A stretch of 21,183 nucleotides of DNA, from positions 1 through 21,183 of the IMG/VR virus record IMGVR_UViG_3300025065_000259; one strand, given 5' to 3'. The position numbers and the translations under genes are program-made. This DNA is from a virus. Numbering within the stretch: position 1 is the stretch's first letter; each line of letters opens with the position of its first letter. Below, piece by piece: positions 14,334 to 21,183 of this stretch. Under the pieces are notes generated by a model. The model saw only the letters and a list, made by a program, of their open reading frames with translations. It had not been told where the DNA came from and ran no database searches.

Positions 14334-14977
14334 AGGCTTCCATTATCGTTCCTTGCTATAACGAGGAAGGAAATATTGGAAGGATGGTTAAACAATTATT
14401 GGAGTTGTATCCCGAAGATCAAATAATAGTTGTATTGGATGGATGCACAGATAAATCACTTAATGAAATCAAAAAGTATAAAGATAAAATAATAATAATT
14501 GAGAATAAATTGAGAGTAGGGAAAACCGAAAGTATTATCGGGGCGATTGATATATCCCATAATCCTCTCATTGTTTTCATTGATGCAGATTTTCAATATA
14601 ATCCAGAAGATATAAAGAAGATGAAAAAACGATGTGAACGATATGATATAGTTGTTGCAGATCGATATGAAGGAGAAGGACCAAAAGAATTGATGTTGAT
14701 CCGAATCCTTATTTTCTGTTTCAGAAAATTACATGGAATAAAAATTAAAGATATTCAGGCAGGGTTTAAATGTGTTCAACGAGATAAAATTAAAGATATA
14801 GAATTTGAATCTGATGATTTCATATTTGATCTTGAGTTATTGATAAAATTGAAAGAAAATGGATGTTCAATAAGAAGTATTCCTATAATATGTAAAGAAC
14901 GAGAGATCGGAGAAAACAAATATAACAAACAATTCCTTATGTTCTGGAAGATGTTAAAGTATATGATAAAAAGGTGA
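14330..14977 (+). CDS. GT2 family glycosyltransferase (dolichol-phosphate-mannosyltransferase-like)
   Basis: 215 residues from a TTG start at 14330, chosen because GGAGGT (14317-14322) is 7 nt upstream and because TTGA overlaps the preceding stop. The GT-A fold is clear: ASIIVPCYNEEGNI, QIIVVLDGCTDKS, RVGKTESIIGAI, VFIDADFQY (DAD at 85-87), then DIQAGFKCVQRD and an FDLELLIKLKENG segment, all as in DPM-type GT2 enzymes. There are no C-terminal membrane helices. Acceptor unknown; presumably a lipid- or protein-bound glycan. Confidence 0.85.
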   Translation: MKASIIVPCYNEEGNIGRMVKQLLELYPEDQIIVVLDGCTDKSLNEIKKYKDKIIIIENKLRVGKTESIIGAIDISHNPLIVFIDADFQYNPEDIKKMKKRCERYDIVVADRYEGEGPKELMLIRILIFCFRKLHGIKIKDIQAGFKCVQRDKIKDIEFESDDFIFDLELLIKLKENGCSIRSIPIICKEREIGENKYNKQFLMFWKMLKYMIKR

Positions 14978-14981
14978 AACA

Positions 14982-15437
14982 ATGTTAAGAAGCGGAGTAA
15001 ATCTGAAAATAGGACAGTACAATGTCATTGACAACATAACTGTTGGTGATGATTGTATAATAGGGAATTTTTGTGAAATACACGAAGGAGTTATTGCAGG
15101 AAATAAAGTCATATTTCAAGGCATGAACCGAATTGCTCCCAACTGCAAGATTGGGAATAATGTTACCTTCAAATATGGAACGATACTGACTACGGGCGTG
15201 AAAGTGGCGAATAATGTTTTCTTCGGTCCTCATTCGGTTGTATTGGGTGGATTGGCAAATAGGAAAACGAAATATGGAACGAGGATAGGGAAGAATTGTT
15301 ATATTGGAGCAGGTACGAAGTTGAAGGCAGGAATCAAGATATGTCCTGATGTCATAATCGGGGCGAACTCATTTGTAGATCGAGATATAACCGAGAAAGG
15401 AACTTACGTGGGATGTCCGGTCCGGAAGGTGAAATAA
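14982..15437 (+). CDS. Second hexapeptide-repeat acyltransferase
   Basis: A 151-residue beta-helix protein with a GGTGAAACA ribosome-binding region. Hexapeptide units run from residue 8 to about 130 (LKIGQYNVIDN, CIIGNFCEIHEGV, CKIGNNVTFKYGT, VKVANNVFFGPHS, TRIGKNCYIGAG, VIIGANSFVDRDI) and end with YVGCPVRKVK, the usual GxPAxxx tail. Distinct from the enzyme at 11025: shorter and without the Cys-rich insertion. Two acyltransferases suggest two acylation sites, for example a diacylated sugar. The last gene of the glycan island. Confidence 0.8.
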   Translation: MLRSGVNLKIGQYNVIDNITVGDDCIIGNFCEIHEGVIAGNKVIFQGMNRIAPNCKIGNNVTFKYGTILTTGVKVANNVFFGPHSVVLGGLANRKTKYGTRIGKNCYIGAGTKLKAGIKICPDVIIGANSFVDRDITEKGTYVGCPVRKVK

Positions 15438-15712
15438 TGGGGAGAAAATATGAGGCACAAGATAAGGAGATGGATTTCTGTTTCATTTGTGAATACAAAA
15501 ATATTCCTGATGAAGAAGAACCATGCAATGAATGTAAATTAAAGAGGCCAACAAAATTCAAGACGAAAGAGCTGAATGCTGGTGAAGTTTGGGATTCATT
15601 GGATATATTATATAATTCCATTCCGAAACCAACGGGAAGGAAATTTTTAATTCTATGTCAGATACAATCTTTCTTATATGAAGAGATGCAAAAAGAGGAG
15701 GCGAACGAATGA
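15437..15712 (+). CDS. Small zinc-finger-like protein (91 aa)
   Basis: Starts at 15437, overlapping the preceding TAA as TAATG, with GGTGA upstream. A four-Cys motif, C15-X2-C18-X11-C30-X2-C33, in DFCFICEYKN...PCNECK should bind zinc. The rest is basic then helical. No family recognised. Ends with a 4-nt overlap to the next gene and sits between the glycan island and the terminase, so it may belong to either block. Confidence 0.6.
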   Translation: MGRKYEAQDKEMDFCFICEYKNIPDEEEPCNECKLKRPTKFKTKELNAGEVWDSLDILYNSIPKPTGRKFLILCQIQSFLYEEMQKEEANE

Positions 15713-15993
15713 AAACAGAAAATGGTCGAATAATATATAGTATGGAAACATGGGAAAATATGATATATCAATATTTTAAAAAGAAAGGGTATCTTGAATT
15801 ACAATTTGTAGATAATCCAAATATGTATGTTTTTATTAATGTTAGTTTGGATTGTTTATATTTTGAGGTATATCTTAATTCCATTGAGGAAATTGTTGAA
15901 ATTTATCCAATGTTAAAAATGAAAAGAATATCATATGAAGATACAATAACTTTTTTTACAGAATTAGAATCGGAAATGAAAATTGAGGAATGA
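15709..15993 (+). CDS. Hypothetical protein (94 aa)
   Basis: Starts MKTENGRIIYSMETWENMIYQ, with AGAGGAGG about 8 nt upstream. It has alternating beta and helix character with many aromatic and acidic residues, and no Cys-motif, signal or membrane segment. The family is not recognised. It ends 6 nt before the terminase, so it is probably co-expressed with packaging. Confidence 0.55.
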   Translation: MKTENGRIIYSMETWENMIYQYFKKKGYLELQFVDNPNMYVFINVSLDCLYFEVYLNSIEEIVEIYPMLKMKRISYEDTITFFTELESEMKIEE

Positions 15994-15999
15994 CAAAAT

Positions 16000-17478
16000 A
16001 TGGACAATGAATTATGGCAGGCTCTATCCCAGGCCGCAGAGATCGAGGAGAAACGAATATCCACAGAGGGATATTTAAGGGATGCTCAAAAGTTCGCTAT
16101 GAAATATTTGGATTGGTCTCTTTATCGGTGTCAGATTGAATGGGCAAAATTGGTAATGGAGCATAAAAACGATAAGATATTCATTAATGTTCCTGTCGAT
16201 CATGGGAAATCTGCATTATTGAGTTATGTCATTCCATTGATGGATATTTGTAGAGATAGAAATACGCAGATATTATTCGGCACAGCATCGCCCGATTTGA
16301 AGAAATCCACCACAATGAGAATAAGAGATCAATTAAGATATAATCGTAAACTGATTGGGGATTTTGGTAAATTTTATGACCGAGAAAATGTTTGGGAATC
16401 CCATCGATTCACTGTTATAAGGGATGATAAGAATTTACGGGATCCTACATTTACTGCCTGCACTGTGGGTCAGTCCATTGAAGGCATAAGAGCCAAAAAG
16501 GGTATCTTGGATGATTTTATAGATTTTCGAGCATCCACATCAGAAGCAGCGAGGCGAGAGGCGGAAAGATGGTTAGATCAGGTGTTCCTTAATCGCCTTA
16601 TTCCATTAGCTCCTGTCCATGTGATTGGGACACGTTGGCATCCTCAAGACACATATCAATACATAATTGAGAAGGGGACATTCATCCTCAAAAAATATAT
16701 GGCAATTGATAGAGATTGGAATAAGGAATCCATCTTATGTCCAGAGAGATGGAGCATTGAATCACTGATTGAGAGAAGGAAAAACATAGGTGAACGGGTA
16801 TTCGACCAAAAGTTTAGAAATAATCCTTCAGCAATGACGGGGGCAAGGTTCAATTCTGAATGGCTGACATACTATAAAGATTACCCTGAACTTAAGAAAG
16901 TTGTTATGGCGATCGATCCGGCGATAGGTGAGAAAACGACAAACGATTATTTCGCCAGGGCGGTTGTAGGGTTGGGGATTGATAACAATCTTTATCTGAT
17001 GGAGATGTTTCGGGATAGGATGGATTTTCCTGCACAAGTCAAGGATATTCAGGGGGCATATGATAAATGGAGACCATCCATAATACTGATTGAAGATGTC
17101 GCTTATCAGCGGTCTTTGATTCAACAATTGAGGTCAGAAAGAATGTTACCCATTAAAGCGGTTCCACATACCAGCAATAAGTTAGCAAGATTGGAGGAGA
17201 TGGGAATATTTTTCGAGAATGGAACGATCAAGATCAAAGAAGATATGTTCGATTTCATACATGAATATACGAACTTCCCTGGGGCTCACGATGACCAATT
17301 AGATGCTCTTGAAATGTGTGTATCGTTCATGGGCCATAAACACAATAGAAGTATAGTGGGTTTCGCGCCTGGGCCAAGTAGACACGAAATGAAAGGGATA
17401 GATCATATATTAAAGATGAGAGAACAGAGAGCGAAAGAGGGGAAAGATAAACCGAGAAGAAGGATAATGGCATTTTGA
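16000..17478 (+). CDS. terL: Terminase large subunit
   Basis: A 492-residue DNA-packaging motor. ATPase motifs: Walker A NVPVDHGKSALL (K70, S71) and Walker B GILDDFID (D171-D172), with a GTRWHPQDT segment between ATPase and nuclease. The C-terminal RNase H-like nuclease has its acidic residues at VMAIDPAIG (D306), ILIEDVAYQ (E365) and HDDQLDALE (D431/D432/D435). The full-length protein with all catalytic residues should be functional: it translocates DNA into the prohead and cuts concatemers. The portal follows 1 kb downstream after three small genes. The candidate small subunit is far upstream at 4971, an unusual arrangement. Confidence 0.93.
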   Translation: MDNELWQALSQAAEIEEKRISTEGYLRDAQKFAMKYLDWSLYRCQIEWAKLVMEHKNDKIFINVPVDHGKSALLSYVIPLMDICRDRNTQILFGTASPDLKKSTTMRIRDQLRYNRKLIGDFGKFYDRENVWESHRFTVIRDDKNLRDPTFTACTVGQSIEGIRAKKGILDDFIDFRASTSEAARREAERWLDQVFLNRLIPLAPVHVIGTRWHPQDTYQYIIEKGTFILKKYMAIDRDWNKESILCPERWSIESLIERRKNIGERVFDQKFRNNPSAMTGARFNSEWLTYYKDYPELKKVVMAIDPAIGEKTTNDYFARAVVGLGIDNNLYLMEMFRDRMDFPAQVKDIQGAYDKWRPSIILIEDVAYQRSLIQQLRSERMLPIKAVPHTSNKLARLEEMGIFFENGTIKIKEDMFDFIHEYTNFPGAHDDQLDALEMCVSFMGHKHNRSIVGFAPGPSRHEMKGIDHILKMREQRAKEGKDKPRRRIMAF

Positions 17479-17484
17479 GGGAAT

Positions 17485-17688
17485 ATGATGAAGAAAAACG
17501 AAGTTAAAATAAATGGGGAAGAATATGAATTAACTATTTTTGGAGAGGATACATATGGTCGGCAGATTGGGCACGTATTAGTAAAAATAAATGAATATCA
17601 TTTGTATACCAGAAGTATTGGAGGGGATTGGGAAAAAATCGGTATAATAAAAGATTTTGATGTAGAAAATAAAAGAGAAGGTTATTGA
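17485..17688 (+). CDS. Hypothetical small protein (67 aa)
   Basis: A small protein starting MMKKNEVKING with GAGGGA upstream; ATG 17488 is an equally possible start. Mostly beta with charged residues (EEYELTIFGEDTYGRQIGHV). No family recognised. It is followed 1 nt later by the YopX-like gene. Confidence 0.5.
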   Translation: MMKKNEVKINGEEYELTIFGEDTYGRQIGHVLVKINEYHLYTRSIGGDWEKIGIIKDFDVENKREGY

Positions 17689-17689
17689 T

Positions 17690-18139
17690 ATGAGAGAAAT
17701 AAAGTTCAGGGCATGGGATAAAAAACGAAATAAAATGACGAGTATATTTTCAATCAAACATCTTTTGAATCATTATTGTGATGAATGGGATTATCACACT
17801 ATTGCAGGAAATGATTTATCAAAATTAGAAGATTATGAAATTATGCAATATACGGGAATGAAGGACAAAAATGGCAAAGAGATTTATGAAGGAGATATAT
17901 TAAAAGAAACTGTCAAAGATATTCCCGAATATTATAAAGGAAAACCGAAAGAGAAAAGATGGTATGGTACAGAACAATATATTGTATTATGGAATGAAGA
18001 GTTACATTACGATTCTGAATATAGTGATTGTGATATATTTGGTGGGTGGAATATATGCATGAAACGCCCATATAATGTTGGGGTAACTCATGAGATAATT
18101 GGGAACAAATTCGAGAATCCTGAATTGATTGGAGGATAA
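17690..18139 (+). CDS. YopX family protein
   Basis: A 149-residue protein with the family hallmarks: N-terminal MREIKFRAWDKKRNKM, then MQYTGMKDKNGKEIYEGDILK in the middle, and EIIGNKFENPELIGG at the C-terminus. YopX proteins are common in phages of Gram-positive bacteria and in proviruses; their function is not established. A ~45-residue insertion (after EIYEGDI) separates the conserved central block from the C-terminal block, containing EKRWYGTEQYIV. It is a good marker of viral origin. Confidence 0.85.
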   Translation: MREIKFRAWDKKRNKMTSIFSIKHLLNHYCDEWDYHTIAGNDLSKLEDYEIMQYTGMKDKNGKEIYEGDILKETVKDIPEYYKGKPKEKRWYGTEQYIVLWNEELHYDSEYSDCDIFGGWNICMKRPYNVGVTHEIIGNKFENPELIGG

Positions 18140-18140
18140 C

Positions 18141-18419
18141 ATGATTCCCGAGGTCATTACCAAACTTATCGAGTCCAGCCAAATACCTGATGAACTGCTC
18201 ACGGATATTATCAGGATCGTTATTTATCTTCATTTGAAGGGTGAGAACTCAGCATTGATATTGAAGAAGTATATCGTTGAGATCGAGGAGAAAAAGATAA
18301 CGGATTATGTTCATATCCTCAAGGTGACGAAAGGGGAAGGTAAACGATTAAGAATCAATCTGCCGTTCGATACAATGCTGAAATACGGTGAAGATGTGAA
18401 GATTTTTAAGGTCAAATGA
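18141..18419 (+). CDS. Hypothetical protein (92 aa)
   Basis: The ATG at 18141 is preferred because GGAGG (18131-18135) lies correctly upstream; a TTG at 18129 would overlap it. The N-terminal half is helical (PEVITKLIESSQIPDELLTD), and the C-terminal half (HILKVTKGEGKRLRINLPF) is beta-rich with an ending FDTMLKYGEDVKIFKVK. The C-terminal part is vaguely like a swapped-hairpin fold, but this is not a claim. It closes the array before the late promoter. Confidence 0.55.
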   Translation: MIPEVITKLIESSQIPDELLTDIIRIVIYLHLKGENSALILKKYIVEIEEKKITDYVHILKVTKGEGKRLRINLPFDTMLKYGEDVKIFKVK

Positions 18420-18463
18420 ATAATATGCATTGTACCATAAAATACTTTATTGTATACGGATGG

Positions 18464-18469
18464 TTTTTT
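18464..18469 (+). terminator. Possible T-run terminator
   Basis: A run of six T after GATGG, 44 nt past the stop of the preceding gene, fits archaeal T-rich termination, which needs no strong hairpin. The gap 18420-18523 contains no gene. In A+T-rich DNA a T6 run is weak evidence alone; position before the next promoter supports it. Confidence 0.35.
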
Positions 18470-18492
18470 ATCTATTTCAATTATGGAATACA

Positions 18493-18500
18493 TTTAAATA
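18493..18500 (+). promoter_or_regulatory. TATA box of a leaderless late promoter
   Basis: TTTAAATA is centred 27 nt before the ATG at 18524, and no Shine-Dalgarno lies upstream of that start (CCCATAGAATTTAATCTTG). This is the geometry of a leaderless archaeal mRNA and repeats that of the ribbon-helix-helix gene at 1600. It likely drives the head genes. Confidence 0.55.
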
Positions 18501-18523
18501 TTATCCCATAGAATTTAATCTTG

Positions 18524-20716
18524 ATGGTGAAAGGGAAAAAGACCGACAGCAAATCCAATCGTTCTATAAGCGCATCTGCAACCAATAAAGATAACCTTCT
18601 CCCAACTTCAATGGCTCCTCCCATCAGGCGAATGAACTCGAAGTCAATTAATGCTGAACAGTTTCTCCCACATTATCAGGGTCAGAAAGAAGAAGGTAGG
18701 CCGATAAGAACCTTTTATCCGACTACAAGTTCAATTTATGCTTATTATTTCAAATATTTTTATGAACGAGATGAAGCGGCCAATCGTCTTGTTGAGATGG
18801 TTAAGGGTGATGTTTTTAATCCCTGGTTCGATGTTAAATCTGAAGATGAGGAATTGGCGGAATCCATCAAGGAAGCCAACAAGAAGTTTCGAGTTAAGAA
18901 TGTTTTTGGTCGATCGTTTCGATTATCTTGGATTTATGGTTGGTCTTTAATCGTTTACAATTTTGAGGATAACACAAAATACATGACTGACCCTGTGGAT
19001 ATTTCTGATATTCATGGTCTTAAATCCATCAAGGCATGGTCACCAGAATATATCATGGACATAAACAGGAACGAGAATTTTAATTCTAATTCCTTCGGAG
19101 ATATTTTATCTTATACAATATATCGTGAATCAGTTACAGCGGGGGATTATCTCAAGGTTCCTGCTGAAAGATTTCTGCATATTGAAAGGGAAGGGTGCAA
19201 TGATGACGGAAAAGGACAAAGTATCTATCTTGGGTTGTTTAATACTCTCTTGGATAAAGAAAAGGTTAATTGGTCTGAATCTGAAACGTATTATCAATGT
19301 GCCTCGCCGCTTAAGTGGTTGGGTTTGCCGGATGATGCAGATGAAACGGAAAGGCAAGCCGCCCAAAATGTCTGGTTGAATCTTAACACCAAAACCATGA
19401 TGGTTGGTCCTCAAGTTTATGACCCTAAAATTATCCCGATGAATACGGGGATGGATGCATCTGGAGTATATCAGACCATACTAACACGGATGGGCATAGG
19501 TTCAGGGATTGGTAAACAGTTTTTAGCGGGGGACCCATCTGGAGCCATAGCAGCGGCAAAGGAAACGAGATTATCTTATCAATCCTATATTAACAATATT
19601 CAGACTGAAGTGGTTGAATATTATCTTCGTGAATTTTACGATCTTCTTCAGGAAATTGGAGAGATAAAACAGAGCGAATCATCCTATGAAATAATTTGGA
19701 ATCCGATTTATCCAGCCGACCAGGGTGAATTGGCGGAGATAAAAAGAAGGATGGCTTCGACCGCTCACCTGACGGCAACCGCTCTGGTTAATATGTCAAA
19801 TGCGGGGATGACGTTCCAGATACATGACCATGATGTTTATGCCGTTCCACCTGATTCAAATATTGGTATAGTTATTCCTGGAATATCTGGTTCAGAAATG
19901 AAGGAATTGAACGCCATTAAAAATGCATTGAAAATAACGAAAGCGGAAAGGATGAAAATAAGGGAACATTGGGCGTTCAAAACGGAACGAGTTGAACCCA
20001 ATTTCAATAATGATCTTCAATCTGCCATAGTCAATTATCAGAATAAATTTACTGAATGGTTCAAAGATTTGTGGGAGACTGAAGTTCAACAACTTGATTT
20101 CTCTCAATTATCTGAAAATGATATAACCGACCTCATTGAAGAAGTCATTGAATATCGGGCAGAAACCAAAGAAATAAGGGATGTCTTGAGCCAATATATT
20201 GAGGAATCATATCTTGAAGGATGGGAGGAAACTGAGGACGCTTTTCTGGCTTCACTTGACGAAAGTACTCCGATTGTAGATATGCCAGAAGTTCGGGATT
20301 ATATAATTATTACTGCTCCACCATTGACAAAAGATATTTCTGATGATCTCAATGATAAAGCATTACGAACCATTGCAGAAGGTGTTCGAGCAGGTGAAAG
20401 TTATAAAGCAATAAACGATCGAATTATTAAAAAATATGAAAAATATAATCTCAATATTCCCAAAACCGTTCATCGAGTTGTCCATGAGGCAATGATGGCA
20501 TCGAGAATGGATGCAATGGAAAAGAAGGGTGAGGACCAGGTTGATTGGATAACGGCGGGAGATGATAGGGTTCGACCAGAACATCAATTATTGGAAGCCG
20601 CTTCACCCATCCTAATATCTCTTGCCCGACAATATGAAGGCGATTGGGCTTGTAGGTGTGCCGTCGCCCCAGTTAGCGTATTAGTAAAAATCAGAAGTGA
20701 AGGAGGAATGGGATAA
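18524..20716 (+). CDS. Portal protein fused to C-terminal MuF-like domain
   Basis: About 730 residues from ATG 18524 (TTG 18521 and GTG 18527 are adjacent alternatives). Residues ~60-430 follow the DUF1073-type portal pattern: YERDEAANRLVEMVKGDV near the start, RSFRLSWIYGWSLIVYNF, AWSPEYIMDINRN, IGSGIGKQFLAGDPSGA and YQSYINNIQTEVVEYYLREF. The C-terminal ~60 residues (DWITAGDDRVRPEH from 675, then WACRCAVAP with C711 and C713) match the SPP1 gp7/Mu F head-morphogenesis module. The portal is the dodecameric ring through which DNA enters the head, and MuF-type domains are minor head proteins. Fused portal-MuF proteins occur in other viruses. The intact frame suggests function. Next gene starts at its stop codon. 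Confidence 0.87.
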   Translation: MVKGKKTDSKSNRSISASATNKDNLLPTSMAPPIRRMNSKSINAEQFLPHYQGQKEEGRPIRTFYPTTSSIYAYYFKYFYERDEAANRLVEMVKGDVFNPWFDVKSEDEELAESIKEANKKFRVKNVFGRSFRLSWIYGWSLIVYNFEDNTKYMTDPVDISDIHGLKSIKAWSPEYIMDINRNENFNSNSFGDILSYTIYRESVTAGDYLKVPAERFLHIEREGCNDDGKGQSIYLGLFNTLLDKEKVNWSESETYYQCASPLKWLGLPDDADETERQAAQNVWLNLNTKTMMVGPQVYDPKIIPMNTGMDASGVYQTILTRMGIGSGIGKQFLAGDPSGAIAAAKETRLSYQSYINNIQTEVVEYYLREFYDLLQEIGEIKQSESSYEIIWNPIYPADQGELAEIKRRMASTAHLTATALVNMSNAGMTFQIHDHDVYAVPPDSNIGIVIPGISGSEMKELNAIKNALKITKAERMKIREHWAFKTERVEPNFNNDLQSAIVNYQNKFTEWFKDLWETEVQQLDFSQLSENDITDLIEEVIEYRAETKEIRDVLSQYIEESYLEGWEETEDAFLASLDESTPIVDMPEVRDYIIITAPPLTKDISDDLNDKALRTIAEGVRAGESYKAINDRIIKKYEKYNLNIPKTVHRVVHEAMMASRMDAMEKKGEDQVDWITAGDDRVRPEHQLLEAASPILISLARQYEGDWACRCAVAPVSVLVKIRSEGGMG

Positions 20717-21183
20717 TGCCTTGGAGTTTAGATAATTTGCCTTCGAGTTGGGTTAATTTACCTGAAGGATTACAGAAAATACTTATTTCTGTTGGCAATA
20801 AAATACTTAAAAAAGTGGGGGAAGATAATGTCGTTCAGGCGATATTCGGAGCGTGGGGAGCGGCAAAACAGAAATGGGAAAAGAAGGAAGGGAATTGGGT
20901 AAAACGGAAATCTGATTGTTTATGTTCAAATTCTACATTTCAAGATCGACCTGTTCATTTTATTAGGTTACGTAATGATGATAATATAAATATTATTGAT
21001 GAGGATGAATATTTCACTCATATCGATAAGACCATCACAACGGTTGGAGTGATGAATGGAGCCTTTAAACCTGCCGTTGAGATAAGGAAAATTCCTTCAT
21101 TATTGCCGGAGAGGTATGAGGGGGCACTTCCTGTTTTTAATGACCATCCAAATGATGAGAACAGCGAAAACTTGGAGTTGGCT
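20716..21183 (+). CDS. Head gene with ChaB-like N-terminus and protease-like region (cut by window edge)
   Basis: The ATG at 20716 overlaps the portal stop as TAATG, and the frame stays open for 156 residues to the right edge. Residues 10-65 (WVNLPEGLQKILISVGNKIL... IFGAWGAAKQKWEKK... WVKR) resemble a ChaB-like domain, often fused to virion proteases or scaffolds in head-tail viruses. Further on, VMNGAFKPAVEIRKIPSLLPERYEGALPVFNDHPN resembles the DUF2213-type prohead protease start, where the HP pair lies in the first conserved motif. The catalytic residues would be beyond the edge. The gene's order after the portal fits a capsid maturation protease. Confidence 0.65.
   Translation, partial: MPWSLDNLPSSWVNLPEGLQKILISVGNKILKKVGEDNVVQAIFGAWGAAKQKWEKKEGNWVKRKSDCLCSNSTFQDRPVHFIRLRNDDNINIIDEDEYFTHIDKTITTVGVMNGAFKPAVEIRKIPSLLPERYEGALPVFNDHPNDENSENLELA

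Noticed and set aside
18431-18450. ATAAA/TTTAT hairpin as an intrinsic terminator
   Set aside because: Five A/T pairs with a 4-nt loop are too weak to support a call. Only the later T-run is kept as a low-confidence terminator.
1-21183. CRISPR arrays, insertion sequences, attachment sites or an integrase
   Set aside because: I saw no regularly spaced direct repeats, transposase or recombinase motifs, or terminal repeats. If integrated, the integrase must lie outside the window.

Overview
This window is best read as part of a head-tail (Caudoviricetes-type) virus or provirus of an archaeon. The viral part is clear from a large terminase, a portal fused to a MuF-like domain, and the start of a ChaB/protease-type head gene. 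The archaeal host is an inference. It rests on the N-terminal half of an MCM helicase, a ribbon-helix-helix protein of the archaeal VapB type, and two genes that lack a Shine-Dalgarno (SD) site but have a TATA-like box about 26-27 nt before the start codon, as in leaderless archaeal mRNAs. The DNA is A+T-rich and uses many AGA/AGG/CGA and ATA codons. The genus cannot be named from sequence alone.

Layout. (1) 1-1106, minus strand: an MCM helicase cut by the left edge, preceded by a small unknown gene in the same operon. (2) 1107-1599, non-coding: a very A+T-rich core flanked by two concentric inverted-repeat pairs (a candidate replication origin or divergent control region), then a strongly foldable segment that looks like a structured RNA, then a promoter with an 8+8 bp palindrome just before a ribbon-helix-helix gene. 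(3) 1600-5528, plus strand: small regulators, then a ParB-like nuclease-fold protein, a complete 5-cytosine DNA methyltransferase, a radical SAM enzyme, a winged-helix regulator and a possible small terminase. (4) 5525-6702: six short unknown genes, several Cys-rich, with tightly coupled starts. (5) 6709-7365: an intact cysH-type APS/PAPS reductase. (6) 7367-15437: an approximately 8 kb surface-glycan island with glycosyltransferases (including a glycosyltransferase-methyltransferase-glycosyltransferase fusion), two hexapeptide acyltransferases, an amidohydrolase, a DegT aminotransferase and a LegB-like 4,6-dehydratase. (7) 15437-18419: small genes around the large terminase, including a YopX-like protein. 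(8) 18420-18523: a short gap with a probable terminator and a leaderless promoter. (9) 18524-21183: portal-MuF fusion and the start of a head/protease gene cut by the right edge.

How it fits together. The minus-strand operon probably supplies replication and diverges from a long plus-strand array in which genes mostly overlap by 4 nt or lie within a few bases, so they are probably co-transcribed and translationally coupled. Early regulation and DNA modification come first, then sulfur and glycan metabolism, then packaging and head assembly from a separate late promoter. The dehydratase, aminotransferase and acetyltransferases together could make an N-acylated amino-deoxy sugar nucleotide, and the glycosyltransferases could place it on virions, host surface or modified DNA; the target is not visible here.
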